Assembly: GCF_040802235.1 (NCBI RefSeq)
Contig: NC_133167.1
Location: 15,926,501 to 15,990,500, forward strand
Direction: 5' to 3'
Origin: Manis javanica
Lineage: Eukaryota > Chordata > Mammalia > Pholidota > Manidae
Length of the DNA stretch: 64,000 nucleotides
Shown: positions 1-11,615 of the stretch, piece by piece
How positions within the stretch are numbered: position 1 is the stretch's first letter
Layout: each line of letters starts with the position of its first letter
The notes under the pieces: model-generated
The model's database searches: none
Seen by the model: only the letters and a program-made list of their open reading frames with translations
Told to the model about the DNA's origin: nothing
Translations under genes and position numbers: made by a program

Positions 1-1010
1 CAAGCTGTGGAGGAAAGCCAACGTCAAATGGAATTGGCTCTTGGACTAGGTCTCAGCCACCTCAGGAGCCAACCTCAGGTTTCACAGACTTGCTCCTGTC
101 TCATCCAGAGATAAGAACAAGGAAGGGCCTTCCCATATAGGTTATGAAGACGTAAGGAGAAGGACCCCCATGGCCTAGCTCCAGGCAAATTACCCACTCA
201 AACTAAAAGAAGCAGGACACATACATGCAGCAGGAGACTGTAGACAGAAGAGCATGTGTCCTAGACTTCCCATCCCGGTTTCTAGTCTTTCATAAGTCCT
301 TAAAGGGGAATGCCAGGAAGTACCTTTCTCAAGTTCTGGACTTTGGGCTGAATATTAACACATCCTGGAGTGGAAGAAAACCCAAAGAAACAAGAAGACT
401 CTTATTTGAGGGGACAGTGGCTAACTAATTTTTGCTTCAAGAAGGAAGCTGAGAATATATGGGAATGGCAGAAGTGCTAGCAGATGGTCAGTGGGTTACA
501 TTGTCTCTAAGAGCCAACGTGTGCTGAGAAGTGAGCAACACAGACTCAGTAACTAGATGGAAGCACTCAAGCAGAGTACCGTTAAAGGGCCAGGCTGTGG
601 TCCTGAGGCCACAGGACACGTCATGGCTCCAGACTCCAGAGCCCATAGACACAGAACTGCCAAGCAGGGTCCCATAACGAGGGTCCTCAGTAAGACTGGG
701 ATGACCAGTAGCAAGTATCCATTCCTCTGCAGAGCCTGACAGGAGAGAGCCTTTCCCAGCAGAAAACCAGAAAAATCCTGTGCTCCATGCTAGTGACAGT
801 GAGCAATCTGGGATGATGCCCAAAACATTGCAGTTGTGTGGGAATTCTAGACTCCATATGCTATCTACCAAAGAAACACCTCTTTCTCTTTCTGGTTTCC
901 CAAGACTTTAAAATGAAATTGGTAGTATCTCTTCACTCAAGTAAAACCATGGTTCTGCCTCAAAAACAAAGGAAAACACTGGCCAGGCCAGGCAGAGGAA
1001 GAATTGTTGT

Positions 1011-1012
<2 letters not shown>
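1..1012. other. unique non-coding sequence, no feature recognised
   Basis: No repeat family, splice-bounded exon or RNA gene is recognisable here. The small open frames (for example an ATG frame of 67 codons at 225-428) have no domain, signal peptide or low-complexity pattern and are of chance length. Confidence 0.5.
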
Positions 1013-1049
<37 letters not shown>

Positions 1050-1059
1050 GTGTGTGTGT
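1013..1059 (+). repeat. (TG)n microsatellite, one interruption
   Basis: An alternating TG tract of about 47 bases with a single T-to-C change near 1045. The break should slow slippage compared with the pure tract near 33.8 kb. The tract accounts for the Val/Cys or His/Thr runs in the overlapping open frames. Confidence 0.97.
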
Positions 1060-1680
1060 CCAGGCGGCAGTCACACGATTGCTGCCTATGCCATTCTTGA
1101 GCACCTCCAAAGCTTCATGCACATGGGAGGTGCTGGGGAACCACAGATGAAGGTTTGGGGTTTCCACAAGGCCATCTTTACACCCTATACCTGGATATTT
1201 GAATACTCTGGGGGCTCAGGATGAATGCCGCTGCTCCGAATTCCTCCAGGCTTAATTTCCAGCTCTAGATTAAGATTTTTTCCAGGTTTTCCATCTCTTC
1301 ATGACACATTCCTCCAGGTCCCTGGTCACATGACTTTAAGGAAACCTCCTGCTCCCACAGGCACTGAACTGACCACCCAGCTCCTTAGCTGCTCTAGGTC
1401 ACGTAGAGCTCTGCTCTGCAGCCACAGGCCTGTGGACACCACCAGGGATGTCAACACCTGTGTTTCAGCTGGACCTTAACTCTTTGGGTTCATGTAGAAG
1501 TTGGCTCAACCCATTTTCCCAAATACCTTAGTAAATTGTTTGCAGCATGTCCTCTCAGAGTGGTTCATTATGGCCTGCCCATGTGTGACCCATCATGAAT
1601 ACTAGGACAGAGCAGAAGTGAGGTGCAGGGGATGAGCATTTCAAAGTGCAGAGTCTTACACCCCCAAGGATCACTCCGGA
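1060..1680. other. unique non-coding sequence
   Basis: Mixed-composition DNA. The open frames at 838-1224 and 1225-1479 run into or out of the TG tract and show no protein signature. Nothing else is supported. Confidence 0.5.
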
Positions 1681-1681
1681 G

Positions 1682-1785
1682 CAGCGCATGGTAGAGCATA
1701 GGGAACACTGGGCAGAGAGCTGGGAGACCGGCATGTTGTTGGACTTGGACAGATCACTTAGATTCTCTGGACCTCAGGTGTTGAA
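1682..1785 (+). repeat. MIR-like SINE fragment
   Basis: The segment follows the central MIR pattern, with a weakened 'gacc-ttgg-caagtcactta-cctct-ggacctcag' core around 1738-1778. Only about 100 bases are alignable by eye. This is a weak assignment. Confidence 0.4.
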
Positions 1786-1789
1786 AACT

Positions 1790-2604
1790 CCAAACTCAGT
1801 TTATTCAGTTAGGACCGCTTGAGAATAAAAGTCCATTTCTGAGTCCTGATATCTCATGATAACAAAATTGGAGAATGTAAAGATTAGGGCTTTCCACATT
1901 TCCTGTGAACAGTTTGTAAGAGCCTGTTTACGAACCTAAAAGTCAGAGAACCAAATCAGATGACACACACCTGGGGTTAACCCAGGTGAAAACGGAAGTA
2001 CAATGTCCTCTGCCCAAAACAGCAGTGAGAGTGACACGCACTGCTGAAGCATCATGCCCTTTTAAAGCAGTGTTGAGTATGTGTATCTCACTTAGTCTAC
2101 TTGACTCTGTAAGATAGCTGAGGAATCGACTAGAGCCTGTGCTCTAGGCTCCCTGTCTTCAGTGTGCTTTACAGTCTTCATGAGAAAACTTGTGTATTTG
2201 CTGCTACTCTGGATTCCTACTCAGCCCAGCAATCTACAGCCCTGGGTTTTCTTGCTCACAGAAAATGTTGTGAAGGGGCTCACCCAACACAAACCAACTC
2301 AACATGAAGCCCTGCCCTTCTCATCTTCAACTATTTGGAAGGTGAGTGGACTCTCCCTGAGAAAAAGCATCCTGAGGGGGTGCAAGGCAGATACTGAAGG
2401 GACGTTTATGTAGTTTCCACTTGGGCTTCCCTTGGAAGCTTGAGGAGACCTATACTCTGGAGTCAACATGCTAAATCCATTGGGACATCAACTTCCCGAC
2501 AATCCCAGCCCCCTGAGAGAAGGTTTACATTTTATCTTGGGTGCGACACAGGCTTTCCCAGGTGCCCTCCTCCCATGGGGCCCCCTCTCCTCAGTGAGGC
2601 TCCT
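1790..2604. other. unique non-coding sequence
   Basis: Contains a self-complementary 'acctggggttaacccaggt' near 1970-1988, a perfect short palindrome that could form a hairpin. No other feature is recognised. Confidence 0.45.
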
Positions 2605-2742
2605 GCATTTTCCCCTCTCGCTCCCTCTCCCATCTTCCCTCTGGTATTCCTTCCACCCTCTTTCTTTTCTTCTTTCTTCCTCTCCTTCTACTGTCCTCTC
2701 TCGCCCTTCCTGTTGCTCCTTCCTCCTTCCCTTTTCTCCCGC
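2605..2742 (+). repeat. polypyrimidine tract (C/T-rich, about 135 bases)
   Basis: The strand is almost entirely C and T with few purines. It is built of imperfect CCTT/TTCC/TCTC units and ends at about 2742. Overlapping frames on both strands are low-complexity artefacts (Pro/Ser/Leu or Arg/Glu/Gly rich). Confidence 0.85.
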
Positions 2743-2745
2743 AAG

Positions 2746-4140
2746 GAGCTGATAAGTCTGTGTTTTAAACCTGGGTGACATTAATGAGAATTAAATGCTT
2801 AGAAAACAAAATCATTTGCAACACAAGCATTTGCCTTCCATGGAATTCTCTGGCTTATTCCTTCTGAACCACATTCAGCCAGTGCATTACACATCCATTT
2901 TGTTCCTTTCTTAGAGAAGTTCTTAAAGGATCATGCAATCCCTTGTGCATTTATTTGTTGTCGTCTACCCTGTGTTTCTCTATTTTTGCTAAATAACTCC
3001 ACGGAATTCTCAGTAATTGGCTAGTTAAAATTCTTCTGCATTAATGAATGTCCAAGTCTCCCTGTGTTGATAGAATCACCCTTTATTCATGTGAAAAAAT
3101 TGGTAAACTACTTCTAAAATGTCTTCTGACTTCCCCTGATAACCTGCTCTCAGGCAGTTAAGTCCTGGCCTTTGGCTTATGTAGAAAGGAAGCTAAATAG
3201 AAAGGACATTATTGTTGTTTTCAGAACTTTTCTGGCATGAAGAATCTTGCTTTTGAATTAACTGTTCTGGGGCTATTTTTCAAAATCATCCATGAGAAAA
3301 GACGGAGAATCCTAGTGTATCACATGGCCATTTCACCACGTATTCATGTCATCTGAACAGGGATGTAGCCACGGACTGTGAGACACAGTACATCTTTGTC
3401 CTGTGAAGTTTTGAACCTGAACATGGCCATGCTTTCCCAGATTCTTTGTCCCTGGGATTTGGAGATGTCTTATAGCACCTGCAACAGACTGCAGCATCTG
3501 GCCTATTGGCCACAGACAGCACAATATTCATGGTGTAGGCAAAGTCAAACTCCAGTATGCAAACTCTGAGATGACTAAATGACCCCATTTCATAACACAG
3601 AACTTCAATATTCTAGTCATTGTCAAGTGTGTGTGCATATGTGCATGAGTGCACATCGGTGTGTATAAAGATCCGCCTGCTGCAAAGAAGACAACTGATA
3701 TCCCAATACCTCCCCAGGGAAAACTTTTAACAATGGCCACAGCCAGTAGAACTGGGTCTACACATCAACATTCCATTTTCTGAAGTTATACCATCTGAAT
3801 GTGTCAATTCTGAACATGTCAAACTAGTAAATACATGCTGACAAATTTTAAGTAAAATGGTTACATCTTAACATGAATGCACATACTAATTCAATTGGTA
3901 GTTTTCACCTATCCCACCAGTATAGATATACAGTTTTTCATTTTAAAACTATACAAAAATTTTGAATGCAGTATTTTTCTACCTCCTCAGACTGGTACCT
4001 CCTGGTTAAAAAAAAATTTTTTTTTTCAAAATAAACATCTTCCATGAAGCAAATTGAATTTTTATTTTGCATGACACTCTTAGAATATGCTATTCCTAAA
4101 GTATGGTACTTTGCCTTGTATTTGAGCCACTCACTTGCAT
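2746..4140. other. unique AT-leaning sequence with an A9T10 tract
   Basis: No repeat family is recognised. At 4008-4026 nine A residues are followed directly by ten T residues. This rigid, self-complementary tract is of a kind that disfavours nucleosomes. 3620-3665 has an irregular TG/CA-rich stretch too degraded to call a microsatellite. Confidence 0.5.
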
Positions 4141-4144
4141 CCAC

Positions 4145-4362
4145 AGACTACTTTCATATTTATTAACTCATTTTTATTTTCATTCACACAACAACTCGAT
4201 AAAGCAGGTAATGCTGTCTCCTTCATTTCACAGATGCTTCATCTGAGAGTTGGAAAATGTAAGGAACATGCCCAGGACCTCAGAGCGAGTTAGCACAGAG
4301 CTGATATTCCATCCCAGCCTCTCTGACCTAGAGTCCTATCCTCCCTTGACTCCCCTTCCCAA
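4145..4362 (-). repeat. MIR SINE, minus strand
   Basis: Reads as the reverse complement of MIR: 'tattaactcatttt' near 4160, then 'tttcacagatgc', a degraded 'ctgagag' and 'atgcccaggacctcagagcgagt'. The tRNA-derived head lies at the right end near 4330-4360. This is a mammalian fossil SINE with no activity. Confidence 0.75.
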
Positions 4363-5265
4363 GTGATTGCTATAATTATAGAAACTGAGCTTCTGGCATC
4401 AAGAGTGGTAAGTGGGAGGCCTCAGGCTTCTAATCACCTTGAAGGGTGGTCTCCTCTGCATTCCTTCTCACTAGCTATCAAAAATGACCGCATATCCAAG
4501 AAATAAACCAGCACACAAGAGAGCAGTCCTTGAACCATCTGAAATATGAGGGTGGCACTGAGGAGGTGAAGTGAAGAGAAGCCACCATCTCTTCACCTCT
4601 GGAGTCCTCCCAGCCATGATTCACACGTCCAAGACCACATTACAAGCCTCAGGTCAAATCCTGAGCCTCCTGCAGAGAAGGAGGGAATCTTCCCAAAGCA
4701 GTCATAAATCCATAGAAGTCAGACAGAGGGGAATAAGCCAAAGATTTTGACCACTTAATTATCAAATGATCATAGCTGACTAGCTCCCTATTCCTAGAGA
4801 GGAAAGGGAGATATACTCTCCCCTGCTCTTTACCCAGTATTTAAAGGTGACAGCCAACATGGCTTGACAATATTACCATTTGTGCATTTATCCCTCAAAA
4901 TATAGGACACGGAAATAAGAGACACAAGAAAGAAAACAAAGAAGCAACTGTTGACATCTGTATATAAAAAGAAAAAAATAAAAAGGAATTGAGGGAAAGA
5001 AAAGTCATGTCCTAAAAGACTGGGGGGATGGCAGACGAATACCAGTGTTGCTGGTTGAGATGCCGAGTTACTCGTGTCTCAGGTTGAGGTGTAAAGGCAA
5101 CTCCCTGCCACCTACTCTTCACCATCTGCTTCCGAGCTGCCTGGAATTCTCTTCAGGCAGCTAAACCCCAAGGTCATTCTGTTTTCTCTGAAGCCCTGGC
5201 TCCCCCAAGAATCTGGGACTTTATGGTACTCCACAGGCAAATGAAGCCGTGATTGGTGCTTCCTG
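4363..5265. other. unique non-coding sequence with an A-rich purine stretch
   Basis: 4963-5006 is A-rich and nearly all purine, which may be the worn tail of a retroelement. No body sequence attached to it is recognisable. Confidence 0.45.
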
Positions 5266-5269
5266 TCAA

Positions 5270-5835
5270 GTGCGTATATTAGTCTGAGCCATCTGGTTGC
5301 AAGTGACAGAAAACTAACTGAAGGCCAGCTGGGATTTAATGGGCACACAGAGGAAGAGGGGTCCAGAGGAGGACCTACCTGGCTGGTGGGAACAATGGAA
5401 CATGGACACAAACATTTTCACGAGCTCATCCTTACTTGGGTGCATACTCCCTCTCTCTTCACCTCAACCCACCATGTGCTCCCCTTGTTCTGTCCTTACA
5501 GCCTGCTTCCTCCATGAGGAAGGGCCAGAGGGTGCCACGGAAGGCAGTTAGACAATTCCAGGCTTACACCATCTCATCTAGCAAGCTGAGAGGGGAAAGA
5601 GAATGTATCCACATATAAAATGCCATGGACAATTTCTCACTGAGTTGGTTTGGGTCTCAAACCCAGCCCTGGCACAATCACCATAACCAAGGGGATGAGG
5701 TGCTATGACGAACTGGCCACACAGCCATCTACCACAGGGCTGCCAGAGCTGTGGTTACTGCAGTGGTCAACACAACCAGAATCCATTCAAGCAGTGTAAG
5801 GGAAGCCGTTCCTCAACTGCTCACGTTAAAAGAGG
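5270..5835 (-). mobile_element. old solo LTR-like element (ERVL/MaLR-type), minus strand
   Basis: The left edge 'tattagtctgagccatctgg' followed by 'ttgcaagtgacagaaa' matches, in reverse complement, the 3' end of a common mammalian LTR family. 'caggcttacaccatctcatc', the 'gctgagaggggaaagagaatg' region and a CCAAT-like 'aaccaaggggatga' segment continue the match. No internal retroviral genes are adjacent, so this is a solo LTR. I cannot name the subfamily. Confidence 0.5.
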
Positions 5836-6584
5836 GAATATTGATATTAGAACAAGAGTTGGATGAAGGAATTCAGAGAAAAACAAGTATCCTCCATGAA
5901 GCACAGTCAAAATGTGAGTCATTCTGATCGTCCAGTTGAGGCTTGCCAGTAGAAAATCAAGGGTCGAAAAACACACGACTTAAGCCTACACTGCATTCTA
6001 TATGATCCACCTTTTCACTACCCATTAAAGAAAATTCAAGAATTTATCCTATTAGGATTCTGCTGAAAATTAGAACTAAATCTATCTAAGTCAGATTATT
6101 CTTTAGTCAACAACACTTCATAAACGTCCCATGTGGGTGCACAGGGAAAGCTACGCTCTGAATCTCCAATCTAACTTAGATGCATCTTTTCGTTAGAAAG
6201 TATAGGTGAGCCCTTCCTTAAGGAGGTGTTATTGCCAGTGTGATGTAAACACACCAAGCTGGAGCAAGGGGGACGGCGAGGGCTCGGCTAGGCAGCTACT
6301 TTCCTTGATCCCATTCCTCATAAATTGCCTTTTGAAAGAATTTTAAAGGTAATAAATTTGTTGTAAGACTACAATGAAAACAAACTCAAGTCTGCGAGTT
6401 ACAGCAAGACCCTAAGACACAGAACGTAAGTCATCCAAGGATAGCATCTGCTTACATACTGTTCTCCAGGGAACTAACAGCTCAGGGCTCCTGTCCCCAG
6501 CCTGGCCCCAGGCCTCACCCCCTGCCTCTATAAGAAGCTATTTATTCCTCTGAACCGAGCCTACATTGGTGCCAGAAAAGTGAA
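5836..6584. other. unique non-coding sequence
   Basis: No repeat or exon is recognised. The stretch 6480-6545 is GC-richer, but it has no CpG cluster and no open frame worth reporting. Confidence 0.45.
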
Positions 6585-7165
6585 ATGGAGCATTTAGACC
6601 ATTACTTGGCTACTGGAGGGAGAACACACACAGAAAAGAAAAATCAAGGAAAAGTTCTATTCATCTTAATTAATCGAGATACCATTTATTTTTGTTTAAA
6701 TTGACCCTGTAATTGCTTCTATGTTTTTTACAGTGAGGTATATAGAGACATAACCTCAAGGGCTAGTCCATTTATAAAAAGAAAGAACTCAGCACAGCTG
6801 AGACGCCCTGTATCATTCACCCATGCAGGTCATACAATTGATTCTCTCACAGAGACCAGCCATATGGATTGATTTAGCAGCATTTCACCTGCTGCCTAGA
6901 GACATGGCTTGAGTCGTCCTGTATAAATTACTTAATTCTCCACCACAAAAAAGAAAAAGAAATGTCTTCTTGCACAGCAGTAGCAATTAATGTTTAACAT
7001 GTTTATGGAGCTTAATAATATATGACCCTGCACCAATCTCTGTATGCAATACCATCATCCTGAGAGAGACACTTCAATGGTGTCATCAGCATACAAGACA
7101 CGGGTGACTGTTCATCAATAACTGAGCCTGGCCTTATTACAGCAAACAAATTAGACACCGTGAAA
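6585..7165. promoter_or_regulatory. repeat-free AT-rich block, candidate conserved regulatory element
   Basis: About 580 bases contain no recognisable repeat. Short binding-site-like motifs cluster here: TTAATTAA at 6666-6673, a forkhead-like TGTTTA at 6693-6698, and further AATTA-type sites around 6930-7000. The texture (AT-rich, few CpG, dense homeodomain-like cores) resembles vertebrate conserved non-coding elements. No conservation data are available, so this is only a nomination. Confidence 0.3.
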
Positions 7166-7449
7166 TATATTGTCATATAGACAGGACTTCCTTCTCTTGA
7201 AATATATGAAATATAATTGATAGTGGTGACCTTTTAGCAACACAGAAAAACAGCTTGCAACTAACCGGCTCCCTCTTCTTTAGGTGCCTGTACACAGATG
7301 TGGTTGTTTGAGGCTTGGCCCCGCTCAGTGGAGTGGTGCAGGGTCTAGACAACATCTTCCCAAGAAAGGGTTTGTCAGGTAAGGTCAATCACTTCTTCAT
7401 CTTTCTCATATTTCATCCCAAAGTAATAGAAAAAGGAAAGCAGTGAGTC

Positions 7450-7642
7450 AGCAGCAAATATTGACTGAGTCACTTCAGTGTACCAGGCACTGTTCTAGAC
7501 ACAAGGGATAGAGCAAAGAACAAGACAGAAGGACCCCCTCCTCGCCTCTGGGGTGAAGAATGACAACAGGCATGAAAAAAACACATAAGTACTTTTACAA
7601 TTCTCATGTGTAGTGTGCTGAAGATAAAATAGAGCACTCTTG
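7450..7642 (-). repeat. LINE-2 3' end fragment, minus strand
   Basis: The order matches the reverse complement of the L2 3' UTR: 'gtgtaccaggcactgttcta' near 7480, then 'gggatagagcaaagaacaag' and a run ending near 7640. Confidence 0.7.
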
Positions 7643-8644
7643 AATCTATGTATTTTTAAGTGGCAAATAGGGATTTTAACGAATATTTTATGTACTCAGC
7701 ATCCACATAATTAAATCACCACCGATGAAAGCAGGATTGTGCTACTTTTTTACTTTCTCTTCCCTGAATTTTAAAAACATAATGCCAATTCTGAAGAGGG
7801 ATGGATACTGCTTGCAATTTGACAATTTTAAAAGGCTTATTTCTTTTAATATAAGTATTGTGGAGTTCCACAAAAGCTCAGATTTTAAAAAATGGATCAT
7901 CCAATACTAACAAAATAAGGGCAATTCTATATTTTAAAAATATTTGTTATATTGTGAAAAAATGGGAGGTCAGTACACATCAGAATCACAGGAATGACAT
8001 ACTACATCTGGGTAGGTTGAACCATTCATGGAACATAAGGTCTGCACAACGATTTATTCCCCTGAAATTGTTATTTCTGTAGTATAATATCAATGATGTC
8101 TACACAGACAAGTTGAAGTTCACATTTAAGGCAACTGTCCATAAAAAAGAATCCTTTAAGCTGAAATACATAAATAGTTGAGGCAAAAGACTTTCATACA
8201 TGAATTCTCTGGAGTCCTCCTTCAACTTCTCACTCCAGACATGGCCATGCCCCATTTATACATGAAGTGAGACGATTCTAACTAGGTCGTACGGTTTTCA
8301 GTCCCTTTGTGGCAATAAACAGGGACAGTTGAGTTGGTTGTGAAATGTGTAGGTTATTAACCTGCACTGATTTACTCTATTCTGTCTCCTGTAACAAAAC
8401 CACTCTCACTCCTGTGAATCCCACTGTCTTTGTTCAAGTGAAAGGGGAAGGGGTGTGCACTGGCAGTGACTAAAAGCCCCGGGCACATTCTGGACATGCG
8501 TGGGGATGTGACGTGGGACTCACCATCGTCTTATATGCATGTCACAGCCAAAAAGCAGCCATTAACACCTGCGCTAAGTAAACACTGGTCCAAGGAATCA
8601 GTATTACACATATGGTGCTGAAGATTTTTCTTTCTTCCTCTCAC
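7643..8644. other. unique AT-rich then mixed sequence
   Basis: 7640-8160 is AT-rich with no identifiable element. 8400-8540 is more GC-balanced. Nothing else is supported. Confidence 0.45.
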
Positions 8645-9190
8645 TTCTTTATCTAGAGTGAGGTGCTTCCACAGGCCTGTTAGCCCTCGGATCCTTTGCC
8701 ATCCTTCCCTGCTGAGCACTGGACCCACAGGGAGGCTGCCCTCCATGGGCTGCATCACCAGGCTGACTTCCAGCTGGACGCAGCCAATGAGAGCAAATCG
8801 CAGGAGAAGGCGGGGCAGAGAGCAGGCAGAGACCACAGCACCTGTGGCAGGAGAAGACGGGGGGTGGGGGGGGGGGCAGAGAGCAGGGAGAGACCACAGC
8901 ATCTCTCTCCCTGTCTGCTTTGGCATCATCTTTGGCAGTAGAGGGTCCAGCTCTCCCCATTGGTTCCAGCTTCTACTGGGGTCCCCAGCCCTGTAGCTCT
9001 GGCAATGCCACCTCCTCCCGAGGGTGGTGGCAATGTACTGCTGTGGCTGCTCTCTGATTTGCCTCATTGTCCCCTGGTCAACTTCTCAGCACTTCCAACA
9101 CCTGTGTAATGAATTCCCTGTATTCAAATTCCTGTTTCTCATAATCAGAGTAGTTTCTGCTAGTCATGTTGTACACTAATTGATACAGGG
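8645..9190 (+). other. GC-rich block, possible old LTR-like repeat
   Basis: The right part ('caacacctgtgtaatgaatt' to 'ctaattgatacaggg', about 9095-9189) resembles the 3' end of an old LTR family. The GC-rich left part has two CCAAT-type boxes in opposite orientation (CCAAT at 8783-8787, ATTGG at 8960-8964), as LTR or cellular promoters can. Open frames of 178 (minus) and 112 (plus) codons cross it, but they overlap each other on opposite strands and lack any domain. Classification is uncertain. Confidence 0.35.
8801..8901 (+). repeat. imperfect tandem duplication with a G6-T-G11 run
   Basis: A unit of about 40 bases at 8801-8840, starting 'caggagaaggcggggcagag', is repeated at 8848-8901. 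The second copy is expanded internally by a G-run (six G, one T, eleven G, about 8859-8876). Both copies end in 'gagaccacagca'. Confidence 0.85.
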
Positions 9191-9204
9191 AATTTACAAG
9201 GAAA

Positions 9205-9745
9205 CCTAGTCAGTTCATACTGAGTACCTACTGTACACCAAGCAGTGTGTTACACACCAGAGAGACTGTGAAGCAGAAGACATCACGTCTGCCGCCAAGG
9301 AGGTCTGAGTCTAGAGAACAGATCACTTCAAGCAATACATGGCAAGCAATACGACAAGGCCAGGCCAGGAGACTGAGGAAACACTGCAACTGCCTCCTTA
9401 GCTGGGTCTGGAACTCTGAAGGCTTCCTAGAGGAGACGATGGTGGAGCTGAACCCCAAAGGATGAGAATCAGCCAGACGAATGACTGGGTGCTGAGAGAG
9501 CCTTTCTGACAGAGGGAGTAGAATGAGTGACTGCGCCAAAGCATTACATCGGACGGGGTTAGTGTCAGGGTGGGGAAAGTCAGGGCAGGTGCAAACTGGA
9601 AGCAGGGGGTGCCCTCGGGGTATGAAGCCAGAGAATAGGAAAGGAAGTCAGAGACATAAGGCAGGGAAGAGGCTTGAATTCTCTTCAAAACACAATTAAG
9701 AGTAACTGACGGTTTTTAAGTCAGCGGAACAGCGTCATCACATTT
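9205..9745 (-). repeat. LINE-2 3' region, minus strand
   Basis: The reverse complement of the L2 tail is followed in order: 'gagtacctactgtacaccaa', 'gtctgagtctagagaacaga', 'gaggagacgatggtggagct', 'tgtcagggtggggaaagtca' and a degraded end near 9740. L2 is a CR1-like LINE that is extinct in placentals. This copy carries no intact coding sequence. Confidence 0.75.
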
Positions 9746-9959
9746 ACAATTTGTAGTTTAGGTGGTTCACCACGATCACACTGTAGTATCTGGTGGCTCT
9801 AAAAGAGGCAAGATAGAGGAAAAATACAAACAAAAAGAACTGCTTGAGTCAGATCATGCTAGGAATTCAATCCATCCCACTGACACGGAGTCTCTGAGTA
9901 CCAGCCATCCACAGCGCCTGGAGCAAGGGGGGTACGAAATTGGGCAGGACTCATCATAA

Positions 9960-10168
9960 CAGCCCCTTACATTTTGTGCCCCTTCAGAGTTCACCAAGTA
10001 CTTTTAAACACATCTCCTGATTTTCATAAAAATGCCATGAACTAGTTATTAGAATCCCCATTTTTCAGATAAGGAAACTGAGTCTCAGAAGGTGATAGCT
10101 ACATCCAAGACCATATAACAATAAGAATTGAACCCAGTAGTCTCCTGATTGCTAAACATAATAAGATA
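9960..10168 (-). repeat. MIR SINE, minus strand
   Basis: Clear reverse-complement core: 'ccatttttcagataaggaaa' then 'ctgagtctcagaa', followed by the head 'gaattgaacccagtagtctc'. Confidence 0.88.
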
Positions 10169-11252
10169 ATCTTCCGCTCTCCAATATGTGATAGGATCAA
10201 TTTACATCCCCAGAAGTTGAGCTTTCAATAGCTAGAGAAACAATATAGGGACTCACATATACACATACAATGGGCCTTTTCAGAATTAATGCATACTGTA
10301 TACTGACGTGGGCTTGTTGTTTGTTGGTTTTAACTACCCCTCTCAAGGCAGAGGCTACTTCCTTGGGGAGTTGAGAATAAGCACAGGTAACTGACTCAGC
10401 TTCTCTAGACTGGGACTGGCAGAAGGTATTAGGTTGCGGCCAGTAGAATTTCAGTCAAGATTTGAATTAACCTTTTCATCCTTCCCCGCGAAAGAAAAGA
10501 GGGGTGTGAACATAGAGGATATTATCCCAAAGAAAGTAATCATAGCAGTATTTAATGAAGAACAGGCATTGAATCTAGAGGATGGCACAAAAATAATGAC
10601 TTCATCTGCTGAGTGACCTTTCAGTCCCTACTGGCCAGAGGGCTGTTGGTCACGGAAACTCACTCTGGCTCCCTCCTGGGACAGCGACGGGGAGTTCCTT
10701 CCCTCTTGGAGCGACTTGGCCCTTCAGAGGAGCAGGCTTAAGTCTTCCTGTTTTCCGGATCATTAAGCCTCCCTCTTGCTCACACTGATTACCTCTCATG
10801 ACAAAATACTAAGACTGCTTTGCGGTGTTAACTCCCCACAAAAGAGACATTAAACGAGAAAGCAGCAGTTGGACTGAGAGCAAACAGAAAACCCAACACT
10901 GCCACATGTATAATTCCCATTGGAAAACTTACCTCTCCGCCCATCCCTTGCCTTTCCAAGAACAGCCACTCCTGAGCCAGGAACCAAGATCTTGGTACAC
11001 CCAACACCCCCTGAGGTTAGAGCCAGTGACGTAGAGACTTATTTCCACCCCTAAGGACGTCCATCGGCAACAGTGATTCGTTTGGGTAGCCACGCTGAGA
11101 ATCACCTTTGACTTTTCTGTACATACATTCAGATTCCATACCTTTGTCAGAAATAAACTTGTCGTAACAGGGGAAGTGGAAGTTAGGATGGTCTGAAACA
11201 GTGTCTCTTCCCTTTGGATCACATATGCCATGAGGGTATTTATGCAAATAAG
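10169..11252. other. unique non-coding sequence
   Basis: No repeat is recognised. A perfect POU octamer ATGCAAAT lies at 11242-11249, close to the L2/MIR pair that follows. Frames at 10434-10616 and 10929-11342 have no protein signature. Confidence 0.45.
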
Positions 11253-11352
11253 ACTCCAGTGGATTATAAGCTCTGTAAGTACAGGGATCTTTTCTTGCTT
11301 GCCTACTACTGCACCCCCAGAATCTTGTAAGGTACCTGGCACATGACAGATG
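11253..11352 (+). repeat. LINE-2 3' terminus, plus strand
   Basis: Shows the L2 terminal sentence: 'ctctgtaagtacagggatct', then 'cacccccagaatcttgtaag' and 'gtacctggcacatgacagat', ending in 'gctaaataata'. Confidence 0.75.
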
Positions 11353-11615
11353 CTAAATAATAGCTAACATTTATTGAGCTCAAGGTATCTTTGGGCCAAG
11401 GCACTATTCTAAACATTTTATATATGCATAAACTCATTTAATCCTCAAAGCAACCCTATGAATTAGGTAGTGCTGTCTGCACTGGAATCTAAAGCACAGA
11501 ACAGTTCTGTAATCTGCTTTGTGCCATATACATCATAAGCAAAGAACTTGGGATTTAAATCCAGACAGTCTGGTCAGAGAGCTGGTGCTCATAACCATTA
11601 GACCACACTGCCTTT
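11353..11615 (-). repeat. MIR SINE, nearly full length, minus strand
   Basis: The whole MIR is followed in reverse: 'catttattgagctcaaggta', 'ataaactcatttaatcctca', 'gcaaccctatgaattaggta', and the head 'gggatttaaatccagacagt' to 'ccattagaccacactgcc'. It abuts the plus-strand L2 end at 11352. Confidence 0.9.

Noticed and set aside
8531..9067. 178-codon minus frame
   Set aside because: It overlaps plus-strand frames of similar length in a GC-rich block and has only compositional Pro/Leu/Cys bias.
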